A stretch of 64,000 nucleotides of DNA, from assembly GCA_023053685.1 (NCBI GenBank), contig JALIGW010000002.1, positions 42,476,720 through 42,540,719 on the forward strand, in the 5' to 3' direction. Both the position numbers and the translations under genes were made by a program. The notes under the pieces were generated by a model that made no database searches, was not told where the DNA came from, and saw nothing but the letters and a program-made list of their open reading frames with translations. Numbering within the stretch: position 1 is the stretch's first letter; every line of letters begins with the position of its first letter. The stretch is from Diadophis punctatus similis. Taxonomy: Eukaryota > Chordata > Lepidosauria > Squamata > Dipsadidae. Shown here piece after piece: positions 31,114 to 43,819 of this stretch.

Positions 31114-33149
31114 GGTTGTCATTGGAAATCAGTAGAAACATTTTCTAGTAGTCTATTCACATTAACTTCAGTTTTTCCCCCTTCAGAAAGAGATATTTTA
31201 GCCTCTTTCCTTCTTTATTCCAGGCTCCTGTTGATCTATATCCTGGAAATCTTTTTAATGTTTCCAATTCTCTCTTCCCAAAATTGCCCTCAGCCAATTG
31301 GGGCATAGCCTTCTTCCAACCATTCCACTGTAGCATGATTAAGAGATCAATGACCACAGACTCTTTAGTTAAAAACAACACATTTCTAACGCCAGTGTTG
31401 TATTTAGCTTTGTATACTACATAACCGGTTCTTCCTAATCTCAGTAAAATCTCTTATGACTGACATTAGAACAAATATTGTATAAGAATCAGCTGTCAGT
31501 GCTGACAGAAAATATAAAAGAATAAAAATATATAAATCTGTCAACATGAAACAAACATAAATTGCCAAGTTTGTTATTCAATTGTTTCACGTAGATGTTT
31601 AAGAAGAATAGGAGACAAAGTAGGATTGGAATCCGCTACAAAAATATTGTCTGTGGATAAAATATCAATGAACTGATTTAAATATTCTTGATTTGGGGTC
31701 AAGTTATCATGGTTGATTATTTTGAAATATGTCCAAAATTTCTCTAGAATGTAATATCATGCTTCTTAATACTTAGTCTGAAATTCCCATGATTACCTAT
31801 TTTTAAGCATTTGTGCTGGCTTCCAGTTTGTTCTCCAAGTATGGTTCAGAACAGCAGTTTTCAATGCTATGATTCTGAAGAGCTTGAGATGTGATATATC
31901 TCAACATGTGTACTTTTAATAAGGTTTTGCTACAGATTATCATAGGATAATCTGTATTATTCTATGAAGGTATGTATGAAAGTATGTATGAAGAATGAAA
32001 TCTTTTCTTTAGTATCCTCATAATTACAGAATGCTTTTCAGTTGGAAATCCAAATATATATATATATTCCTTCTTTAGAAAAATTAAAATATGTTTTGTT
32101 TATGTTGACTTCTACAAATTAATCTTTTTATTTATTGCTATTCTGTGGATAGAATATTTTTTTATTACATTATTTTTATAGTCCTAAGCTTCTATGAAAA
32201 ATGTAAAGTAGACACATTTTGAGTAAATAATAATTTAAAAGGCTTATGTGGTTCACACACTCATCAAAAAGAAATACAAGAAAGGATTCCAAAGTATTTT
32301 ACTCAAAAAGGTTATCATTAAAAAAAATCATAAAAACAGCAGCAAAAATGCTACCAGAAGATAGAAGTTATTGAAACATCAGCAAAAGAGATGGAAAGAA
32401 GCAAATTAGAATGAGTAAATTTATCTCCCAAGGTGAGTTAGTGGGAAGCACACATTATTAACTAGAGTGACTCATGCTTTTAGTCAGATACAGATAACAA
32501 TGTCACTTCTCTATCTTTGTAGAACAGCATGGACCATTTAGTTCACCACAGGTAGCTCACACCCACAGTGACAGATGTTTAAACTTTGTATGAACAGATC
32601 TTATCAGGCTTTAAGATGCACAAACAAGACCATAAAGGATTTGAAATCTCAGAATTGGTATCCTGTCAGAGTAGGAAATATTCATCATCATGAATCATTC
32701 AGCAACATTGAGAGATTCATGTGGCTCCTACCCTTATGTCACAGAGGAAACTATTGAATACTTAGTTGTTCTCCCAGGCCTTGGGAACAAATTGGTTATG
32801 GAGAACCCTTTGTCCTTTTTGTTTTGTTTGACCTTGTTTTAAATACTTTTCTCATTGGGTCTTCGAGTTTTATATATATTTTACATAACTCCTAATTTGG
32901 AAACTGGGTGGCCTATAACTTAAATTAGATAAAGAAATACTCAAATGTTAAAATTAGTTGAATGTGCTTTGTGACCTTTCATGGAGGCCACGCTGAAAAA
33001 AACTCTCACAATTGTCACATTGCATTAGGATGTTCATGTTTCCGCTGAGAAATAGTAAAATTCCTTTCCTGTCAGTTAGATGTTCCAAAATGCCACTGCA
33101 TTTTTTCACATGCTTAACTGAATACTAAAATGTGAGAGATGGATAGGTG
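31114..33149. other. No gene recognised
   Basis: About 2 kb of AT-rich DNA with no recognised repeat; short frames lack motifs. Confidence 0.4.
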
Positions 33150-33163
33150 GATGATAGATAGAT

Positions 33164-33242
<79 letters not shown>

Positions 33243-33295
33243 GATAGGTAGGTAGGTAGGTAGGTAGGTAGGTAGGTAGGTAGGTAGGTAGGTAT

Positions 33296-33341
<46 letters not shown>

Positions 33342-33449
33342 GGATGGATGGATGGATGGATGGATGGATGGATGGATGGATGGATGGATGGATGGATGGA
33401 TGGATGGATGGATGGATGGAAGGAAGGAAGGAAGGAAGGAAGGAAGGAA

Positions 33450-33523
<74 letters not shown>

Positions 33524-33549
33524 AGAGATAGATAGATAGATAGACAGAT
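33150..33549. repeat. 400-bp compound microsatellite of six tetramer phases
   Basis: Successive blocks are GATA (33150-33245), GGTA (33246-33293), GATA (33296-33340), GGAT (33340-33420), GGAA (33420-33452), GAAA (33452-33522) and GATA (33527-33545). Each block differs from its neighbour by one base in the unit. All long ORFs here are translations of the repeats. Confidence 0.95.
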
Positions 33550-34469
33550 AGAAAGGTATTCTCAAACTAGAGAATCACTAGCAAGTACTCCCATTAAGAT
33601 TTCACTTGTCTCAATTGGAATATGTCACCAAATATTTTAATTTTTGGACAATAGCCTGAGAACTAAACATGGCAGAAAATATTATAGCAATGAAGATGAC
33701 TCATATATGCGTTTAGTCATATTCACAGTTGGTTTTCACTGCATACATTCCAGCCACCTACCACCCAACTCTAAATGAAGTTATCTTTTTTAAAATAAAT
33801 CTACATTGACATTACATGAAAGTTATCAACTTGAATTCATTTTTCTTTTCAAGTGGTGGTGATGGGATATTTCTCAAAGGTAAATAGAATTATTTTTTAC
33901 AAAATAGTCATAAATAGGAGACAAATATACAGTAGCGCAGCAGAAAATACAATCTATCACTGCCCTGTCAGTCAAAGTATTGAAATATTTTATTAATTTT
34001 TCTAGTTGTGGAAAGAATATAAGTGCGTATAAAGCCCACTGCTAACATTCCACATATAGCAGAAATGTCATTAACCATCAGATTTTTATCCCACAAAATC
34101 TTCCTAACTTACTCTCTAAACTTATTAGAGGATCTTACTATCAGCTCTACATCACTTTAATAAAATTAACTTTATTTGGTTTGAGTATGCAACAGTATCA
34201 AAAGTAGCTTTGTGTCTAAACAATAAGATTTATATTTAACTCAATTTGGAAACTGCTTATATACCATAATTCTGTGCACAGTTTTTTTTGCCATAGTTAG
34301 AAGTCAGGTTCTTTACAACATAAAGTTTTAAAGCACCAGATATTGTGCATTTGTCCATAAAGTTAAGGATAGACTGCTTCAGATTAGTTAAAAATCCTTG
34401 TGAATGTTTTATTATATTAAATGTTTTGTTAATCATCAATCTAATACTAATTTTTAAAGTATTAAGTGA
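33550..34469. other. No gene recognised
   Basis: AT-rich single-copy-looking DNA. Confidence 0.4.
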
Positions 34470-34567
34470 ATGTTTTTAAGCCTTGGCAATTTTAAAATGT
34501 GTAAACTTCAATTCCCAGGATTCCCTAGCGAGCATGTTGTCAAGTTGTCAAGGTTGAGAAATACTGG
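34470..34567. mobile_element. Eroded palindromic hAT-type MITE
   Basis: Carries AAACTTCAATTCCCAGGATT and ends GTTGTCAAGGTTGAGAAATA-CTG, as in the family at 37661. Left terminus unclear. Confidence 0.5.
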
Positions 34568-35184
34568 TCTACAGCAAGTGTCAGAATGTAAAAGACCATG
34601 ACTGATTCTGAAAAAGCTAAATGGTACTGGAACTGATTAGAATTGGTTGGGAGACCACTAGGGAATCACCTAGATGTAAATGAACCTAGAATTTGGGGAA
34701 AAAATGCACTTCAATATTGCTGCCAAGAAAACAACATGAGTGTGACTTATAGTCAACAGGACTGTTGCTAAAACTGAATAAATTAGTAGAGTTTCAGAAG
34801 CCAAACTATTTTTGTACAGTTTCTCATGAAATATTGGAGCATTCCAGAAATCCCAAGGTGTCGGTGGCCCCCTGATTCTCCAGAATAGTATGTAAAAACG
34901 AGTCCAGCAAATGGAAATTTATTTACACCATAAACTCCATTGCCAGATCCAACACCATCCACAGCAAACTTAGATCAAGACCGGATCTATCTATATTACA
35001 AAGTATCCAGTCCCGGGAACTCAGTGCAGAACTCAAAAGACGTCAAGAACTAGGTGACACTGACTTATACATAGATTACAGCGCCGACTGCATCAAAAGC
35101 AAGACCCGCAATCCATCCCCCAACATTCAACCCACCATTCCCCAACAACAAACCAACATCCAACACACCATCAATCAAAACTAG

Positions 35185-36172
35185 GTAAGTGCGCCCTTTA
35201 CTTCCTCAACACAATCCAATACTAATCTCAAATGCAAACTAATTAATGCAAGAAGCATTGTTAACAAAATGCCCGAACTCCTCCTCTTATTAAATACCGC
35301 CACATTCGACATTATATTTGTTTGTGAAACATGGCTAAATGCATCACTCCCAGACTCCATCATCACAGCAAGAAACTACCTTGTTTATCGGTCCGACCTT
35401 GAAACCCACAGAGGAGGTGGATTAACTATCTTCTACAAAAAGACACTAAACCTAAAAAATATTCAAGTTACACATGAACTCACTCTTCCCAAAACCATCG
35501 TCTGTGAATTGTCCTTAAATACCACATTTCGCTTCCTACTATGTTACAGAGCCCCTGACTACGACATTACACATGTGAACAAATTAACCTCACTGCTAAC
35601 ATGGGCAGCCTCCTGCCCATACCCTCTTATTTTTCTTGGTGACCTCAATCTACCTCTTATGGACCCTAAATGAATGTACGACTGAATCCATCCATGCAAC
35701 CCTATACAACGCTGTTACTAATTTGGGACTAGAACAACTAGTAACTAACAACACTAGACTCAACAACTGCCTTGATCTCATCTTCTGCAACAGCTTAAGC
35801 TCAATTTATGGACTACAAATAAAAGAACCCTTTTCCAACAGTGACCACAGCATGATAGACTTTTGTCTCAATCTACACCATTGCAAAAATCACCTTAATG
35901 ATGGGATACCCAATTACAACTTCAAAAAAGCCAACTATGAACTCATAGATGCCGACCTCTCATCTCTAGTCTGGAAAACTCTATTCTCTGGCTGTAACAC
36001 TGCCAATGACCATTATAACATTTTCTTGCTCAAAGTCAAAAGAACTATCAGACTACATGTACCACTAATAACTACCATAACCAAGAAAAGCAAACTGCCC
36101 ATATCAATAAAGAAGCTTCAGTCCAAAAAAAATCTGGCAGAAAAACAAAGCTGGCTACGTAGCAAACTTTAA
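35185..36172 (+). pseudogene. LINE endonuclease domain (AP-endonuclease-like), broken
   Basis: The frame opens after a TAG and carries KLINARSIVNKMPEL, FVCETWLNASLPDS, GGGLTIFYK, CYRAPDYD and IFLGDLNLP in the order of AP-like endonucleases. A frameshift near 35660 moves into the second frame, which carries NNCLDLIFCNS and then NSDHSMIDF, the conserved SDH box. In the intact element it nicked target DNA to prime reverse transcription. Sections are long and readable, so the copy is not ancient, but the break inactivates it. Confidence 0.8.
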
Positions 36173-36479
36173 AAACCACTACAAAAATATATGCCAACAA
36201 ATAAAGACTGAATGCTCCAACTACCACAGCAAACAAGAGAAAAACCTTCTGCACACGAAAACCAACTGCGCCTTCTACAATTTTGTAAACAACAAACTTA
36301 AGGACTCGAGATCTCTCCTACCACTAAAAGGACCCAATGGCAAAGAATGCAATGATGAAACAGTTAAAGCCAATCTCTTCAACACATTCTTTGGCTCAAT
36401 CTTTGTAAACAGCAACAGCTCATGCCCAAAATTCCCTAGTCATACCACAAATAATTACAATGATTTAACACAAATAGAT

Positions 36480-37290
36480 TTCACAGAAGATAACATTGAA
36501 AAAGCACTACACAGCCTAAAACCATCTCTATAAATCGGACCTGATGGACTATGTGCATACTTCCTAAAAAAGCTCTCCATTGCTATGGCTGAACCAGTAA
36601 GCATAATCTTTGAAAAATCCTTCAGGACCAGCTCCCTACCAAACCTATGGCCACTAGCCATGGTCATCCCCATCTTCAAAAAGGGAGATCCCAGCCTAAT
36701 GAAAAATTACAGACCAATATGTTTATGCTGCATCATCTGCAAAATCATGGAATCAATCATAAACCAATCCATTTCCCTCCACTTAGAAACAAACAACATA
36801 CTCTCAAACAAGCAATTTGGTTTCAGGAAAAAATTATCCTGCAATCTACAACTACTACACTGCAAAAACATATGGACTGCAAAACTTGACCAGGGCAAAA
36901 CAATAGACAGAATTTATATAGACTTCTGTAAAGCCTTCGACTCAGTGGTACATGACAAACTACTTCTGAAACTAAAATCCTATGGCATCTCTGGACCCCT
37001 ACATAACTGGATAGCTACGTTCCTGTCAAACAGACAACAAGTGGTCAAAATAGGGAGCGCCCTATCAAATCCCATACCTGTTAACAGTGGTGTTCCCCAA
37101 GACAGCATACTAGGACCAACACTTTTTATACTTTATATAAATGACCTTTGCGATCACATTATAAGCAACTACGTTCTCTTCACCGATATTGTAAAACTTT
37201 TTAACACCACCGACAACACTGCTACCCTTTAAAAAGACCTCGACTTTGTGTCAGAATGGTTGAACAACTGACAACTCCAAATCTCAACCA
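36480..37290 (+). pseudogene. LINE reverse transcriptase domain, broken
   Basis: The frame 36585-37232 gives 215 codons: LWPLAMVIPIFKKGD, KNYRPICLCCIICKIMESII, NKQFGFRKKLSC, IDRIYIDFCKAFDSVVHDKL, NSGVPQDSILGPTLFILYIN. The catalytic box at 37179-37190 reads F-T-D-I instead of [FY]-A-D-D, so one metal-binding aspartate is lost. A TAA lies just upstream near 36532 and a stop at 37230. Non-functional. Confidence 0.85.
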
Positions 37291-37660
37291 ACAAACACAT
37301 TGGCAAAAAGAATCAGAACACCAAATACAATCTGAATGGACATGACCTTGCAGACCACCCTCACTCTGTCAAAGACCTAGGAGTACTCATATCTAATGAT
37401 CTAAGTGCCAAAGCCCACTGCAACAACATCACCAAAAAGGCATTAAGAGTTGTGAACCTAATCTTACGTAGCTTCTTCTCCAGTAATTACACTACTAACC
37501 AGAGCATACAAAACATTCGCCAATCCAAACCAATCCTTCAATACAGCTCATCTGTCTGGAACCCACACTGCATATCAGACATTAATACAATAGAGCATGT
37601 CCAGAGATATTTTACAAGAAGAGTCCTCCGCTCCTCTGCTCGCAACAGAATACCCTACAC

Positions 37661-37795
37661 CAGGGGTAGGAAAAGTTGGCTCTTCTATGACTCGTGGACT
37701 TCAACTCCCAGAATTCCTGAGCTAGCATGATTGGCTCAGAAAGTCTGGGAGTTGAAGTCCATGAATCATAGAAGAGCCAACTTTGCCTACCCCTG
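37661..37795. mobile_element. Near-perfect palindromic hAT-type MITE, 135 bp
   Basis: CAGGGGTAGGAAAAGTTGGC pairs with the right end (GCCTACCCCTG), and arms of roughly 60 bases pair throughout. A perfect 8-bp duplication CCCTACAC flanks it (37653-37660, 37796-37803). It sits in the C-terminal coding part of the LINE, so it is younger than that LINE. Confidence 0.92.
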
Positions 37796-38241
37796 CCCTA
37801 CACCATCAGACTTGAAATTCTGGGCTTAGAAAACTTAGAACTACGTCGCCTTCGGCATGACCTAAGCGTAGCTCATAAAATTATCTGCTACAACGTCCTT
37901 CCTGTCAACAACTACTTCAGCTTCAACCACAACAATACACGAGCACATAACAGATACAAACTCAAAGTGAACTGCTCCAAACTCGATTGCAAAAAATACA
38001 ACTTCAGCAACAGAGTGGTTAATGCCTGGACCTCACTACCTGACTCTGTGGTTTCCTCCCCATATCTCCAAAACTTTACAATTAGACTGTCTACTGTTGA
38101 CCTCACCCCATTCCTAAGAGATCAGTAAGGGACGTGCATAAGCGCACCAGCGTGCCTACTGTCCTGCCCTTTTATTTGTACCCATCTTATGTATTCAAAT
38201 AATGTTATACTTATGTATATTATCAAATACTTACTTGACAA

Positions 38242-38369
<128 letters not shown>

Positions 38370-38405
38370 TTTTCACAATTTGATTCCCATCTGAACCTTT
38401 AAAAC

Positions 38406-38497
38406 CAGTGTTTCTCATCCGTGGCAAATTTAAGATAAGTAGACTTCCAGAATTCTGGGAGTTGAGTTCCACACATGTTAAAGTTGGAAAAACATTG
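38406..38497. mobile_element. Palindromic hAT-type MITE, eroded
   Basis: CAGTGTTTCTCATCC at the left and GTTGGAAAAACATTG at the right pair imperfectly. CCAGAATTCTGGGAGTTGAG lies in the middle. No clear 8-bp duplication. Confidence 0.55.
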
Positions 38498-38877
38498 GTT
38501 TTGGGGGAGATTAATGAAATAAAGTATTATTATTCCACTGATGCAGATGAAATCACTGAAGCAAGAACATTTAGCTTGGCTATGGCACAATGACTTATTA
38601 GAAGGGATCTGATGTTGGACTTCTTGGCTCACACTCACATTTCTCAAATCTCATCAAAAGGAATTCTCTGAGAAAGTTTGCCATTTCCTTCATCTACTAA
38701 ATTAGAGGAATATTGTGAAGAGTTTTCAACAAATATTTGTGTTATTCTAAAATTGTTGAATCCTCTAAATCCACCTAATTTTTCAATAACATAAGAAGAT
38801 AAAGGTGATTGATCTTAGTATCCTTCTGCCTGGGAAACAGCTGTTGATTCCCTTATTACAAGATAATAATATTTATT

Positions 38878-39031
<154 letters not shown>

Positions 39032-39039
39032 ATATTTGC

Positions 39040-41133
39040 TTATGATGGTAACTCTGGCTCCATGGGGCTCAAAAGCTTCTGGAATATCAGAGTTTGGGAC
39101 CTTTCCCCTTCTAAGCTTCCACTAAAACATTTTAATAAATCCAATAAAGTATTGTCATGTTTAAGAGACCAACTCACTGGCTGCTGTCCAATGGTACTGT
39201 AGCCACAAGGAACATCCTGGCACAATCAAAATGAGCATTTTTGGATGCTTCTGCAGGAACAGGCCTGGCACTTGTGTTTACAGGCCTGTACTAGACAGAA
39301 CTGTAAATTTCTCCTGAGGGTTCAATAAGCTAAACTACCATGTTATACCAAAATGACGAAAATGAGGGAAATACAAAGCTGCAATTCATGTAATCTGGTC
39401 ACAAATGCTTTGAGGAAAGGCATTGCCTTGGCTGAAAGTCATTAGCATGAAGTTAAGCCTGAACCAGAAGATGAACTGAATTACGTAACCTGCTTAAACA
39501 ACACTCCTTAAAGCAGATAAATTGAAATTACTCAACAGTCCCATCTGCAGAAGCACAAAAGCTCTGCTTGAGTTCCTTCACCAGCCTATGGCTGGCAGCC
39601 TTCCTCCCACTCCAGAAGTATAAAGGACACCTGTGAGAAATGCTCCCATTTGTAGCTGCCCACTCCAGGCAAGTTTTTTCTTGAAGAACCTATTAATCAC
39701 ACACAGTTGTTTATACCTGAGGAAAAGAAATACCAAACCCCCCCCACCAAAAACCCAACCCTCTTCATAGAGGATAAATACAGTTGAAACACACACGCAC
39801 ACTCCTACCTGAGCTTAAACTGAAAGAAAACTTCTCTGTTTTGCTTCTTGACAAAACATTACTAAGGCTTTGCACAAAGAGCCATTAAGTCCCTAAAAGG
39901 ACATAAATGGGAAGCATATTGGGAACCTTTCTTTCACATGGTAGGTGGGAATAAACCAAAGAAAGATTCCATATTGCTTCTTGGTTTCTCCTTAAGCCCG
40001 CAAAGATGTGAGTACTAAAAGGAGGGCACACATTTTGCAAAGAAAAGGAAAAAAAAGCACAACTTATGGAAATTCTGGAAACATTTGGCCAGACTTGAAT
40101 GTCTACCATATCTTAGAGGGAATTATTGCCTATTTCAAACATCTTGATGTTGTAAAGATCAAATCGACAGAATAGTGAATTCAATTTCCTTGCAATTGTT
40201 TGTTTGCACTAACACGAGCAAGGTTCATTTGACGCATGGCTTGGAAAAGAGCCTTGGGTGGTCACGAATGCAAATCTACAAAATTTGAATGATGAAATAG
40301 TCTTCATTGTACCTTATCAGGATTTATTTTTTAAGATTTTAAGATCTTGAATGAATTTGTAAAGGCACAATTAATTATACTTCTGGGGTTGATTTAAGGA
40401 ATTTTTTTTTAGAAGCCCTGGTTTTTAAAAAGGCCAGGTTGAATATTAAATTATCAAGCTCCTATGTATTATAGTTTTGAAGGATACATGGGAATTACTT
40501 TCCACACCATATCCAAAGCTTTCTGAAACTTAATCTATGCCCTGAGGGTCTTATTTCATAATATAGAGATGTTAATATGAAAAAAGGTATTTCAAAATTA
40601 TTATATGCAAAACTACTTGAAGGCTCAAAAAAAAAAAAGCTGAGTTCTGTTTAAGGGTAGAAATAGGAACCTCGCCTCTTTTCCTTAAAACACAGGATAA
40701 TATCTTTGAAAGTTGACCCAGAGCATTTGGTGGTTTAGATCTGTTTACCATTAGCTAGATCTATGCCATCGGATCAGAATGCAGACTTTTTATAACAATT
40801 GCAATTAAAAAGTAAAAGTAAAAGCACCATCCTGAATCTTTGCCTTCTTGACAGAGTGATGAACTGGGGAGAAGGAGAGAGAGGAGGGAAGGGGAGGGGA
40901 GAAGGAGAGGGGGGGGCTTGCAGTGCCTCTTGTCCTCTCAGAATTGCTGATCATCACTCATTCTTTCAGTGGCTCACTTGCTCCTTTTCTGAGGGAGTTA
41001 CCACTGCCTAATGAAACAATTAAGGTCTGACAGTTTAAATATGCTGTTCCAATTCTTTTCCAGCATAAGTGCCAGCTATCAAGACAAACTATCTCCTACT
41101 GTTTCACTATCATTGCTAACCCTAGATAGAGTG
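39040..41133. other. Repeat-poor single-copy DNA, possible conserved non-coding block at 40140-40330
   Basis: No transposon is recognised for 2 kb. The 40140-40330 segment has dense, unrepetitive words (AAGATCAAATCGACAG, CATTTGACGCATGGC, ATGCAAATCTAC) and no frame, suggestive of a regulatory element. A purine tract lies at 40868-40917. Confidence 0.28.
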
Positions 41134-41571
41134 CAGAGGTGGGTTCCTGCCGGAGCTGTCCGGTGCGCGGCTCCGGTAGGGAGCGGCTGATTGCGCAATT
41201 TGCGCACGACCGCTCCGGAGCCCTCTCTGCCGGTCCGTTGTGCGCGTCGCCATCTTTTTCTGTGAATTTTTGGACGATTTTGCTTCTGCACATGCGTGGA
41301 AGCAAAATTGCGCCAAAATCTCGCAAGGGGATGCACGCACGAGAGAGATTTTGGTGACATTTTGCTTCTGCGCATGCGCGGAAGCAAAATCGCGCCAAAA
41401 TCTCTCTCACGCGCATGCCCCCTCATGAGACTTCAGCGCAATTTTGCTTCCATGCATGCGCAGAAGCAAAATCGCATGAGGGGGCGCACGTGCGTAGCGA
41501 GCATGCGCCCCCCGAAACATGGAGATGTACGCGCAGCGCACCGGCACCGGTAAGGAAGCAACCCGCCGCTG
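41134..41571. mobile_element. hAT MITE, 438 bp (GGTGGGTT family, copy 3)
   Basis: Left CAGAGGTGGGTTCC pairs with right GAAGCAACCCGCCGCTG. A perfect 8-bp duplication ATAGAGTG flanks it (41126-41133, 41572-41579). The interior carries three palindromes of the pattern TTTGCTTCTGCGCATGCGCG...GAAGCAAAA at 41279, 41361 and 41443, 82 bases apart. Very CpG-rich. The many overlapping ORFs on both strands result from the GC content and internal repeats. Confidence 0.93.
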
Positions 41572-41579
41572 ATAGAGTG

Positions 41580-42644
41580 CCTTAAAAATAAAATAAAAGC
41601 CATTCTCTGTGTGGAACTTCATCAAGCCAGGTTATGTCAGACCCCTAGGGCAAACTGTGCTGAACTCATTTTGTTATTCTATTTTTTTGCTCCATGGATC
41701 CTTTACTGCATCAAACACAACCCTCCCAAAGCTCACTCAGTAGGTGAGGCTTACATAACAAGAAAAGGTTCTTCTTCTCCTGATCAGGTCATGTCTTCCT
41801 CACCAGTTATGCTGAAAGAAGGGTTTGTGATCAAAGGCAGGAAAGTCAGGTAATGGAAGTTTCAAAATTGCAAAAGCTAACCAGACATTCAAAAGCTGGT
41901 ACTTGTGTAATGTTTTTATTACCCCATTTGAAATAGCACTAACTAAAAGGCGGGTCCATCATATAGATATAAATGTTCCTTGTGGTGCTTTGGCTTTGAT
42001 CTCAGAAAGGACTTTTGGTATCTGCAACAACTTTAAAGAATGTGTGGTTGTTTTCAGAAGCAGGATAAGGGGCAGCTGCTTTGAGGTATTGTAGAAGGAT
42101 GCTATTTTTCATTGCCCCCACATCTTCCAAGGATCTCTTGGAGAACAAATCCACAATTTTGCACAACCTTTACAGATAGCATTTCTTGCTTTTACAACTC
42201 TATAAGTTAAGGAAGTAGTACATGTGTATGTGTTAACAAGACTGATGTGAGGTCTTTCATCTTGAACTACTTCAGACATGTTAATGGCTAGGACACAAGC
42301 TGAATGAAAAGGGCCTGTAAAATTGCTGTGATTTAAAGTCATTTTTGATTAGGGCTTAATGTCTCACTTCTGTTCACATCAAATAGTCTAGTACAAATGC
42401 TACTGATAGATGTTTCTTTCAATCTATGTTACATTTCACTCGCTTCATTTCTGCAACTTCTGTATATAATTTGTCACATGGGTGGAACAGTTTTATGAGG
42501 ATTAATGAAATAAATACTGGTATAACAAATTTCCATTCAATGTTTCAGCTTCACAATTTTCATTCTTTCCTGAAATCAAATCATTTCTCTGCCTACATCA
42601 TCAATATTCTTTCTGATTTTATTGTGAAGTATAATGGTTCAGAT
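41580..42644. other. No gene recognised
   Basis: Single-copy-looking DNA; short frames lack recognised motifs. Confidence 0.4.
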
Positions 42645-42755
42645 TAGTGTTTCTCATACTTGACTACTTTAAGATGTATGGATTTCAACCTCAGCTGGGA
42701 AATTCTGGAAGTTCAAGTCCACACATCTTAAAATTGCTAAGTTTGAGAAATACTG
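42645..42755. mobile_element. Palindromic hAT-type MITE, 111 bp
   Basis: TAGTGTTTCTCATACTTG pairs with the right end (AAGTTTGAGAAATACTG), with ACTTTAAGATGTATGG and CACATCTTAAAATTG pairing inside. The 8-bp duplication has decayed. Confidence 0.65.
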
Positions 42756-43819
42756 AGATAGAAGAAAATACTTTTCCTAGAATAAACATCCCTACCTGGG
42801 ATAAAGAACTCTGACAAAAAATAAACAAACAACTTAACTTCATACATATATTAATAGAAACAACATGCACAATCACATTTCACAATGACCTCTGTTTTCC
42901 ATCACTTTGTCTCAGTTAATTCAAAATTATTAATTAGTTCCTGAAGAACTCATATCAAGGTGACAGAAAAGTCATTTAAGGACTTCCATTCCCCTTCTTA
43001 GCATTACATATATATCAATGAGGAATGTCAAAACCAAACATAGATCCATACTAATTCACATATATCCATCTTCACATTTACCTTCCATTTATACACATAT
43101 GGGACATATGCAAACACAACTGAGGATGCTCTTTGTGTTTTTGTTAGTTTTAATGGGAGGGTTCTTTCAGACTAATTCTCTCACAAGGAACAATATGTCA
43201 TAGTGAATGATGTCAGAGGTCATTATTTTCTTTTTAAAGGGCCTCTATATCCCTTGACACATTTTACTTAGGCCCAAAGAGCTTTTCTGTTGAGATCTTG
43301 GCAAGGGGTCTGTAGGTAACCTAAAAACAATTCCTTAGTTTAATTGCTTGATTTACAACAATTTCACCTTTATGTTGACTGTTAAAATTCACTATTCAAT
43401 TAAATCTGAGGCTAGAATTATATATGAAAATCCATAGTTTAAGCAAAATACTATGAGCAAACAGTTTATCTACTTTTTTTTTACTTCCATCCTACTTTTC
43501 CTGAAGTGTGGCACATTCTCCTCCTTTTCCCCCCACACAGTAACAACTTTTGAAGTAGGTTAGGTTATGAAAAAAATGACAAACCTCAAAGCACCCGGTG
43601 AGAGCGGCTGGAAATGGATCTCAATGTGGGACTTTGTAAATTTAATCCGAAACTTAACCCACTAAATACCGTAATTTAGGAAACAATAGTAACATGTTGG
43701 GTTTCAGCCCTTGTGTCAGGCAGTCTATCATAAGCAGCTGATTTAATAGTAGTGCAACTGATTGATACCTAGTCATAACCATCACACAAGATTTAAAAGG
43801 ATGTGCAAATGCTTCATAT
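42756..43819. other. No gene recognised
   Basis: AT-rich single-copy-looking DNA. Confidence 0.4.

Larger units (their letters stand above)
34886..38241 (+). mobile_element. Near-complete decayed LINE of the CR1/L2/Rex1 group
   Basis: About 3.3 kb in one orientation: a short pre-ORF2 segment (34886-35184), endonuclease (35185-36172), reverse transcriptase (36480-37290), a C-terminal domain (37330-38130) with SAKAHCNNITKKALRVVNLI-like and SSSVWNPHC segments, then a 3' UTR ending TACTTACTTGACAAAATAAA and an SSR. Multiple frameshifts and stops. Its tail recurs at 14300, 53497 (reverse) and 57571. I cannot fix the clade without a tree. Confidence 0.85.

Noticed and set aside
33125..33565. 146-codon minus-strand frame and several plus-strand frames
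   Set aside because: Pure translation of tetramer repeats (YLSI, MDGW, KKER).
41079..41625. Up to nine overlapping ORFs on both strands
   Set aside because: They lie in a CpG-rich, internally repeated hAT MITE with few stop codons by composition; no protein family matches.
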